Of a stretch of 48,253 nt of DNA, positions 44,135-48,253 are shown piece after piece (position 1 is the stretch's first letter; each line of letters opens with the position of its first letter). The stretch covers positions 2,189 to 50,441 of the IMG/VR virus record IMGVR_UViG_3300030406_001057. One strand, 5' to 3'. The position numbers and the translations under genes were made by a program. Source of the stretch: a virus. The notes below the pieces were generated by a model. The model ran no database searches, was not told the origin of the DNA, and worked only from the letters and a program-made list of their open reading frames with translations.

Positions 44135-44973
44135 TTATTACCGATAGATATTTCTTTTAAGACACTTGAATTACCACTAGGTATGATATGTTTATGTGGA
44201 GTAACTCCATTCACACCTTTTACCACAACGTCTGCACATATACTATAGTATGGTGACTTTGGATGGAATGATATTCCATCCTTCATTAATTGACCACAAT
44301 TTTTTAGTCTCGCGACCTCAAAATCTAATCTTTTATTAGCAGTCACTTGTTTTTGTAGAGCTATTTGTGTAGCAACTGCTTCTTTACATTGTTCTTGTGC
44401 TTCTTTATCTAATGGTTTAGACCATGTAGCACTAACACCTATTGAAATGTTATAGTTATCTTTCTGTGCTGTTCTTGTAGGAACGTAGTAGAGTATGTCC
44501 CCAGGATTGTCTAACACACCGTTATCATCTAGGTCAGACATGTCGTACACTGGCGAATCCCAGTAATCTTCATATGGTTTTTGTGCTGATGCTGTTCCTG
44601 TTGCATATGGTGTAACGTTGAGTGTTGCACCTTGACATTGTATACCACCACCATAAGTGTTAGTAATATACGGTCCCTGTAACACCTGTATAGCTTGATT
44701 GGTGACACTGCCACTGGAATTCGCGATCGGCGATGCAGTCGCACTAACTCCACCAACTGTTTCTGCTATAGCAGACGGCATAAACCCAGTCATAGCAAGG
44801 GATATTGCTATTGACTGAAGATACTTGTTGTATCTGTTACGCTTGTTACGTTTGTTGTGCGATTTATTACTGTGTGATTTGACAACCCTGGTCCTTGCAT
44901 CGTTTCCGTGTATTGAAACGGTGCTCCTGGTGTCGTCTGTGTAAAGGTTGGTGTTGACCCTACTCCTGTCCAT
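44131..44973 (-). CDS. exported hypothetical protein (third gene of minus-strand block)
   Basis: The frame gives 280 residues. An internal signal peptide is clear: a basic segment (RNKRNRYNKY), a hydrophobic core (LQSIAISLAMTGFMPSAIA) and then ETVGG. The secreted part has Cys residues, YYVPTRTAQKDNYNISIG and a helical DKEAQEQCKEAVATQ segment. The only ATG giving the signal peptide is at 44973, which adds 47 odd, highly basic residues overlapping the upstream gene by 166 bases. No GTG or TTG lies closer. The start is uncertain. Confidence 0.68.
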   Translation of the reverse strand: MDRSRVNTNLYTDDTRSTVSIHGNDARTRVVKSHSNKSHNKRNKRNRYNKYLQSIAISLAMTGFMPSAIAETVGGVSATASPIANSSGSVTNQAIQVLQGPYITNTYGGGIQCQGATLNVTPYATGTASAQKPYEDYWDSPVYDMSDLDDNGVLDNPGDILYYVPTRTAQKDNYNISIGVSATWSKPLDKEAQEQCKEAVATQIALQKQVTANKRLDFEVARLKNCGQLMKDGISFHPKSPYYSICADVVVKGVNGVTPHKHIIPSGNSSVLKEISIGNN

Positions 44974-45236
44974 GTTGTATTCACTCCTTCAATCGTTACA
45001 TTATTAGTTGTAGTGGTTGGTGATAAATTATCGTTGGTTGTTATCCCATTCCCTGTGACAGACCACTGATAGCCTGTATTATAATCCATCGAATTTATAA
45101 TTTCTGTCACAGTAGAAGTCGTTTCCGTGTGGGTAGTCATCGAGCCCTGTTGGAAATTTGGGACCACAGGCACTGCTATGACTGGGGTTACGCCCATAGC
45201 AAAAAACATGAGGAATAGTTTAGATATATTCCTCAT
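44808..45236 (-). CDS. exported Thr-rich hypothetical protein (second gene)
   Basis: One hundred and forty-two residues from the ATG at 45236, which follows the previous stop by 4 bases; a TTG at 45248 is unlikely. Signal peptide: MRNISKLFLMFFAMGVTPVIA, predicted cut before VPVVP. The mature part is almost all beta-prone Thr, Asn and Ser (SMTTHTETTSTVTE, TTTTNNVTIEGVNTTW), like a surface or fibrous protein. Function unknown. Confidence 0.75.
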   Translation of the reverse strand: MRNISKLFLMFFAMGVTPVIAVPVVPNFQQGSMTTHTETTSTVTEIINSMDYNTGYQWSVTGNGITTNDNLSPTTTTNNVTIEGVNTTWTGVGSTPTFTQTTPGAPFQYTETMQGPGLSNHTVINRTTNVTSVTDTTSIFSQ

Positions 45237-45240
45237 GATC

Positions 45241-45771
45241 TTAATCAAAGATAGTTACTTCACTTACGAACTGACCTGTTGTAGATGTACCTACGTTACC
45301 TGTACCTGTTAGAGTGATTGCGTGTGCAGCAGTTATAGTTCCTGGTGCGTTAGTTGAATCATTCTGTGTACCTGCACTTGTAATGGTTACAGTACCAAAG
45401 TCTGAGTATTCAGAACCTGTACCTGCTATATCACCTTGTGTCCATGCCTGAGAAAAGGAAAATGATCCAGTTCCGTTAGTTGTTCCTTGACCTGCTGTGA
45501 TTGTACCGACTGTTCCAACACCAGTTGTTGCATTATAGGAGTTGACTCCTAGTCCACCAGTAGTTGTTACTGCATCATTACCAGTTCCAACTGTATGACT
45601 AGTGGTAACATTAGTACCAGAGATGGAGTATGAGTTTCCCATCCTTGAGTATGTGGCTGATTGTGCGTCCACTGTGTGTTGTAAACTAGACTGATGCCTA
45701 GTGCTTAACCCACCAGCATGTGCCGCACTACCAATAACAAAGAGAGAAACGAGCATTAAATATTTTTTCAT
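45241..45771 (-). CDS. exported Gly/Thr-rich hypothetical protein (first gene)
   Basis: One hundred and seventy-six residues. A textbook signal peptide, MKKYLMLVSLFVIGSAAHA, is cut before GGLST. The mature protein is low in charged residues and rich in Gly, Thr, Ser and Asn, with alternating strand-like segments (SYSISGTNVTTSHTVG, GVGTVGTITAGQG). It could form beta-rich fibres or an outer-membrane-associated protein. It is the first gene behind a minus-strand late promoter at 45801-45808. Confidence 0.8.
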   Translation of the reverse strand: MKKYLMLVSLFVIGSAAHAGGLSTRHQSSLQHTVDAQSATYSRMGNSYSISGTNVTTSHTVGTGNDAVTTTGGLGVNSYNATTGVGTVGTITAGQGTTNGTGSFSFSQAWTQGDIAGTGSEYSDFGTVTITSAGTQNDSTNAPGTITAAHAITLTGTGNVGTSTTGQFVSEVTIFD

Positions 45772-45800
45772 GCTAGTATAGATATGAAGATCTTCCTATT

Positions 45801-45808
45801 TATTTATA
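45801..45808 (-). promoter_or_regulatory. late promoter TATAAATA on the minus strand
   Basis: The + strand reads TATTTATA; its complement is a perfect TATAAATA 29 bases before the ATG ending at 45771. It would drive the three exported genes late in infection. Confidence 0.75.
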
Positions 45809-45814
45809 TCCCTT

Positions 45815-46324
45815 ATGATCATTGATAACTTTTTACCTGAAGAAAACCTTAAATTCCTGCAGGAGAGAGTGATGTGGAATTGTAATTTTCCTTTTGATCT
45901 TCATAATGATGTCGCTACAGATGGTGATGGAGATCATTTAGATAATTGGTATGGAACTTCTTTGATTTATTATGACTCAAAACCAGTCATAGAATTTTAT
46001 GAAGATGTGAATAGTATATTTAAAGACAAAATTGAAGACTTTGGTGCATGGTTACGTATCAAGGTCAACTTCTATCCACATACTGCACAGATATATGAGC
46101 ACAAACAACACTATGATTACAATTTTTCTCATAAAGCAGCGATCTTTTGTTTGAATACATGTGATGGATACACTAGGATAGGTCAGGACATCAAGATAGA
46201 AAGCGTCGCAAACAGATTTTATATATTTGATGGATCAATACCCCATAACTCCACAACCACTACAAACACTAAGGGTAGGTTCAACTTCAATTTTAATTAT
46301 GTAAATGTTAAGAAATTCTTATGA
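45815..46324 (+). CDS. 2OG-Fe(II) oxygenase-like protein
   Basis: One hundred and sixty-nine residues with the layout of 2-oxoglutarate/Fe(II) dioxygenases: start MIIDNFLPEENLKFL, metal-ligand segment HKQHYDYNFSHKA (H-x-D), second ligand SIPHNSTT, and GRFNFNFNYV, where the Arg would hold 2-oxoglutarate. Such genes are common in cyanophages. Proposed roles are hydroxylation of a protein or small molecule, or nitrogen/2OG sensing; the substrate cannot be told here. Confidence 0.82.
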   Translation: MIIDNFLPEENLKFLQERVMWNCNFPFDLHNDVATDGDGDHLDNWYGTSLIYYDSKPVIEFYEDVNSIFKDKIEDFGAWLRIKVNFYPHTAQIYEHKQHYDYNFSHKAAIFCLNTCDGYTRIGQDIKIESVANRFYIFDGSIPHNSTTTTNTKGRFNFNFNYVNVKKFL

Positions 46325-46333
46325 ATGGAGGGC

Positions 46334-46363
46334 TTGACTTTTAAGATTTGTTACATATATAAT
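46334..46363 (+). promoter_or_regulatory. sigma70-type promoter of the hli cassette
   Basis: TTGACT (46334-46339), an 18-base spacer and a perfect TATAAT (46358-46363), 30 bases before the first hli start. The -10 box lies inside the spacer of a perfect inverted repeat. Confidence 0.75.
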
Positions 46364-46379
46364 ACGTAATGTAACAAAT
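46346..46379. repeat. perfect 11-bp inverted repeat over the hli promoter
   Basis: ATTTGTTACAT (46346-46356) and ATGTAACAAAT (46369-46379) are exact reverse complements, separated by 12 bases that contain the -10 box. No T run follows, so it is not a terminator. It looks like an operator or a 5' mRNA hairpin. Confidence 0.75.
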
Positions 46380-46392
46380 TGTTAAGATTAAC

Positions 46393-46599
46393 ATGACTAC
46401 AGTAACTGAATCAGGTGGAAGACAGAACATGTATCCAACCGAACCTCGTCCTTATATTGATGAGAACATCTCCTATGAATCATGGGCAAAAAATGCCGAA
46501 AAGATCAATGGTAGATGGGCAATGCTAGGTTTAGTTGCTGGTTTTGTATCCTACGTTACCACAGGAAACTTCTTCTTTGGTGGACTCCTAGGATTTTAA
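46393..46599 (+). CDS. hli: high-light-inducible protein (Hli), long form
   Basis: Sixty-eight residues. One membrane helix carries the chlorophyll-binding motif EKINGRWAMLG, followed by VAGFVSYVTTGNFFFGG. Hli proteins bind chlorophyll and carotenoid and protect photosystem II during repair, so the phage keeps energy flowing. The N-terminal 34 residues are polar, with MYPTEPRPYIDENISYESW. It is first in a run of related genes. Confidence 0.93.
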   Translation: MTTVTESGGRQNMYPTEPRPYIDENISYESWAKNAEKINGRWAMLGLVAGFVSYVTTGNFFFGGLLGF

Positions 46600-46647
46600 A
46601 TCCATACACACAATCGACACACTTTTAACACAAACAGGTAAAAAACA

Positions 46648-46755
46648 ATGACTCCAGAAGCAGAAAGATTTAACGGATGGGCAGCAATGCTAGGTTTCGT
46701 AGCAGCAGTTGGTGCTTATACAACTACAGGTCAAATCATCCCAGGTATATTCTAA
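46648..46755 (+). CDS. hli: high-light-inducible protein, minimal 35 residues
   Basis: MTPEAERFNGWAAMLGFVAA, then GAYTTTGQIIPGIF. It keeps Glu, Asn and the AM-x-G of the chlorophyll-binding motif but has Trp where the motif has Arg (NGW, not NGR). It is almost only the membrane helix. The stop overlaps the next start (TAATG). Confidence 0.88.
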   Translation: MTPEAERFNGWAAMLGFVAAVGAYTTTGQIIPGIF

Positions 46756-46895
46756 TGTACCCATCAAATTCTAAAGAAGTAGAAGCACAAAAGGTAGTTG
46801 CTGAAAAACTTAACGGTAGATTAGCAATGCTAGGTATCATCGCAGGGATCGGTGCTTACTTAACAACAGGTCAACTCATTCCAGGTTTTGTATAA
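46755..46895 (+). CDS. hli: high-light-inducible protein, 46 residues
   Basis: MYPSNSKEVEAQKVVAEKLN with the full motif EKLNGRLAMLG, then IIAGIGAYLTTGQLIPGFV. It begins on the stop of the previous hli (TAATG) and ends in the same way on the next gene. Confidence 0.9.
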   Translation: MYPSNSKEVEAQKVVAEKLNGRLAMLGIIAGIGAYLTTGQLIPGFV

Positions 46896-47008
46896 TGAAA
46901 CATTGGATATTTGCAGAAAAATTAAATGGTAGACTAGCGATGATTGGTCTACTCGCAGCAGTAGTGAACTATGGTTTCACTGGTTGGATCGCCCCAGGTA
47001 TATTCTAA
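46895..47008 (+). CDS. hli: high-light-inducible-like protein, 37 residues
   Basis: MKHWIFAEKLNGRLAMIGLL, then AAVVNYGFTGWIAPGIF. The chlorophyll-binding motif is complete, but VVNYGFTGW replaces the usual Gly-Ala-Tyr-x-Thr-Thr-Gly. TAATG overlaps on both sides. Confidence 0.85.
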   Translation: MKHWIFAEKLNGRLAMIGLLAAVVNYGFTGWIAPGIF

Positions 47009-47142
47009 TGAACTATCACGACGTCATGGAAGCGTACAAGAGACCTATGTCTGTACGTTACATTCCATTCTTTTATTTTATTATCGCTACAACTATTACA
47101 GCAACAGTTGGACTACCAGTGTATGCTCACGGAATAGTTTAA
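47008..47142 (+). CDS. small membrane protein in the hli cassette
   Basis: Forty-four residues: MNYHDVMEAYKRPMSVRYIP, then one membrane helix FFYFIIATTITATVGLPVYA and HGIV. It has no chlorophyll-binding motif, so it is not an Hli. Its TAATG coupling to hli genes on the left and an acidic membrane protein on the right suggests a thylakoid or photosystem-related role. Confidence 0.78.
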   Translation: MNYHDVMEAYKRPMSVRYIPFFYFIIATTITATVGLPVYAHGIV

Positions 47143-47312
47143 TGTACGTTGATCAACAAACATGGATTCAAACTTTTTTGTTCCCATTCATGCCCGTCAT
47201 ATGTGTGTTCGTAGTTAGTTACTTCATGCTTGGTGATCTCCCTTGGGATGACGACGATGACGATGATGATGGTGGTGGAGGAATTATGATTCCTGCATAT
47301 AATCCAGTTTAA
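47142..47312 (+). CDS. small membrane protein with poly-Asp tail
   Basis: Fifty-six residues: a Trp/Phe-rich start, one membrane helix (PVICVFVVSYFMLG), then eight Asp in a row and GGGGIMIPAYNPV. The acidic stretch could bind metal or a basic partner. It is last in the cassette and is followed by a terminator. Function unknown. Confidence 0.78.
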   Translation: MYVDQQTWIQTFLFPFMPVICVFVVSYFMLGDLPWDDDDDDDDGGGGIMIPAYNPV

Positions 47313-47321
47313 TGTTATAAT

Positions 47322-47345
47322 TAGGGGGTAGTACCCCCTATTTTT
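47322..47345 (+). terminator. intrinsic terminator after the hli cassette
   Basis: TAGGGGG (47322-47328) pairs with CCCCCTA (47334-47340) over a 5-base loop, then five T. Confidence 0.85.
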
Positions 47346-47498
47346 ATGTCTGGACTTTGGAATAGGATGTGGGCAGACTCATCGTTTGTACCTGCATCAG
47401 GACAACCAACTAATAAAACAGATCAAGAACGCATTGAAGATCTAGAGAAGCGTGTTCGTGAACTGGAGTTTCGGTTATCCAAACTAAACGGTATCTAA
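47346..47498 (+). CDS. small coiled-coil protein
   Basis: Fifty residues beginning right after the terminator's T run: MSGLWNRMWADSSFVPASG, then a heptad-patterned helix (QERIEDLEKRVRELEFRLSKL). It lacks a clear ribosome site, so its expression depends on read-through or a promoter I cannot see. Short coiled coils of this kind follow hli genes in other cyanophages. Function unknown. Confidence 0.62.
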   Translation: MSGLWNRMWADSSFVPASGQPTNKTDQERIEDLEKRVRELEFRLSKLNGI

Positions 47499-47511
47499 TG
47501 ATACAAAATAT

Positions 47512-47724
47512 ATGAATACATATAGAAGTAAGAATTTAATTCCGATGATTAAAGAAAAAGTTTTTCATATCTACAAAAAGAATACTGAAGAAACTATAGT
47601 CATTAAGCACTGCGTAACCGTAGATAAACTAGAAGAAATGATGGCGAATAAAGAAATAGATTGGGATAATTGGGAGATTGTTCCAGTTGAAAGTGAATAC
47701 TGTGAAGAGGATGCATCATTCTGA
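47512..47724 (+). CDS. small hypothetical protein
   Basis: Seventy residues: MNTYRSKNLIPMIKEKVFHI, a strand-rich start, then helix (VDKLEEMMANKEIDWDNW) and acidic end. The fold could be a small alpha/beta domain. Function unknown. It overlaps the next ORF by 14 bases. Confidence 0.65.
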   Translation: MNTYRSKNLIPMIKEKVFHIYKKNTEETIVIKHCVTVDKLEEMMANKEIDWDNWEIVPVESEYCEEDASF

Positions 47725-47869
47725 TATAAAAAAACACCTTAAGTTTCTACGAGAAGTAAAGAGAGACCTAAAAAAGAATCCCAAACATAAAGTTCCCAAA
47801 CACCCCTTTAAAAATAAGCAAAAATACTCAAAAAATAAGCTTGACGGGAACTTGAGCGATGATGTATGA
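47711..47869 (+). CDS. very basic small protein
   Basis: Fifty-two residues from the ATG at 47711: MHHSDIKKHLKFLREVKRDL, then KKNPKHKVPKHPFKNKQKYS. About one third is Lys, Arg or His. It may bind nucleic acid. Codon content is less typical than in neighbours, so this is a moderate call. The psbA promoter elements overlap its end. Confidence 0.5.
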   Translation: MHHSDIKKHLKFLREVKRDLKKNPKHKVPKHPFKNKQKYSKNKLDGNLSDDV

Positions 47870-47875
47870 TAAATA
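47841..47875 (+). promoter_or_regulatory. overlapping sigma70-type and late promoters upstream of psbA
   Basis: TTGACG (47841-47846), an 18-base spacer and TATGAT (47865-47870) form a host-type promoter. GATAAATA (47868-47875), a one-off late-promoter motif, overlaps the -10 box. Transcription from either would leave a leader of about 200 bases before psbA. Confidence 0.6.
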
Positions 47876-47884
47876 AGTAAACAA

Positions 47885-48037
47885 ATGTTACGAAAGTCTG
47901 ACTTTCAAAACATTATCATTAGGAAGGACCCGAAATTATCGTCACCCTTGCTACAAACTGCTCGCAAACCGAGACCTACAGGCAGTATAATAAGTCGTCT
48001 CTCATATCCAGAAGGGAAGGGATTTCTGGAAATATAG
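47885..48037 (+). CDS. possible 50-residue ORF in the psbA leader
   Basis: MLRKSDFQNIIIRKDPKLSS, then a Pro/Arg-rich middle and SRLSYPEGKGFLEI. It fills most of the stretch between the promoters and psbA. No ribosome site and no recognisable motif are seen, so it may instead be untranslated leader. I see nothing else between 47870 and 48080 except the promoter motif. Confidence 0.3.
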   Translation: MLRKSDFQNIIIRKDPKLSSPLLQTARKPRPTGSIISRLSYPEGKGFLEI

Positions 48038-48080
48038 TATCGCTTCTAACCCTTGAAGCCCTACTTAAAACGTCTTACTA

Positions 48081-48253
48081 ATGACAACTTCCAATTTAAC
48101 TCGTAGCAGACAGAGTGGACTCCTACAAGGATGGCCAGAATTCTGTGAGTGGGTTACATCAACAAACAACAGAATATATGTTGGTTGGTTCGGTGTACTC
48201 ATGATCCCATGCTTGCTAACAGCAGCAGCATGCTTCATCGTTGCTTTCATAGC
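48081..48253 (+). CDS. psbA: photosystem II D1 protein PsbA, 3' part outside window
   Basis: The first 57 residues of D1: [20 protein letters not shown], then [23 protein letters not shown], the conserved start of the first membrane helix. Phage D1 replaces the photodamaged host protein and keeps photosynthesis going during infection. No Shine-Dalgarno is seen before the ATG. Whether the gene is intact or holds an intron cannot be seen. Confidence 0.97.
   Translation, partial: MTTSNLTRSRQSGLLQGWPEFCEWVTSTNNRIYVGWFGVLMIPCLLTAAACFIVAFI

Noticed and set aside
47870-48080. Possible tRNA or known small RNA upstream of psbA
   Set aside because: I found no cloverleaf pairing and no GTTCRA-type T-loop with matching arms. 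It is treated as leader sequence.
1-48253. CRISPR arrays, insertion sequences, rRNA or integrase genes
   Set aside because: No regularly spaced repeats, transposase motifs or ribosomal RNA sequence were seen. This fits a lytic T4-like phage.

Overview
This window is a piece of a T4-like cyanophage genome, a myovirus of marine Synechococcus or Prochlorococcus. It combines T4 replication and regulation genes (gp62, RegA, gp43, UvsX, gp41, gp61, NrdA/NrdB) with genes typical of phages of photosynthetic hosts: Hsp20, a MazG-type pyrophosphohydrolase, the transaldolase TalC, a run of high-light-inducible (hli) proteins, and the start of psbA at the right edge. Genes are tightly packed, often with ATGA or TAATG overlaps. 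Almost all lie on the + strand. Copies of a TATAAATA-type late promoter precede several structural or late genes.

Layout: 1-1840 holds a DUF4385 protein, a possible DNA-repair protein, a small membrane protein, clamp-loader subunit gp62 and RegA, closed by a terminator. 1959-2363 is hsp20 between terminators. 2433-9076 is the replication block: three small possibly related proteins, DNA polymerase, a 58-residue ORF, UvsX, gp41 helicase, a small protein and MazG. 9121-12378 is a module of a possible PD-(D/E)XK nuclease, a protein with DNA/RNA-ligase-like nucleotidyltransferase motifs, a HIGH-family nucleotidylyltransferase and a small basic protein. 12341-13794 is a metal-motif protein that appears to be extended by a programmed -1 frameshift. 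13821-16350 holds small proteins and an Ig-domain virion protein. 16357-24843 returns to nucleotide and DNA metabolism: primase, NrdA, NrdB, a DNA methyltransferase, a second SAM methyltransferase, a GIY-YIG protein, TalC, a Phd-like protein and small ORFs.

24908-42037 is the late adhesin region: four large fibre or virion proteins, a tail-assembly-chaperone-like protein and, at the end, a large protein with a complete subtilisin-type catalytic triad. One fibre carries a cupredoxin-like domain with all type-1 copper ligands, and the subtilase carries a degenerate relative of it. 42038-44134 is a late-promoter cassette of four proteins with membrane segments. 44131-45771 is the only minus-strand block: three exported proteins behind their own late promoter. 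45815-48253 holds a 2OG-Fe(II) oxygenase-like protein, then the hli cassette with a host-type promoter inside a perfect inverted repeat, then small ORFs and psbA behind overlapping host-type and late promoters.

Together the genes would make dNTPs, replicate and methylate DNA, keep host photosynthesis and the pentose phosphate pathway running during infection, and build a varied set of adhesins. The strongest candidates for undescribed biology are the frameshift signal at 13519-13557, the nuclease/ligase/nucleotidylyltransferase module, the fibre-locus subtilase, the copper-site domain in a fibre, and the operator-like dyad over the hli promoter. All calls come from reading the sequence. No database search was run.
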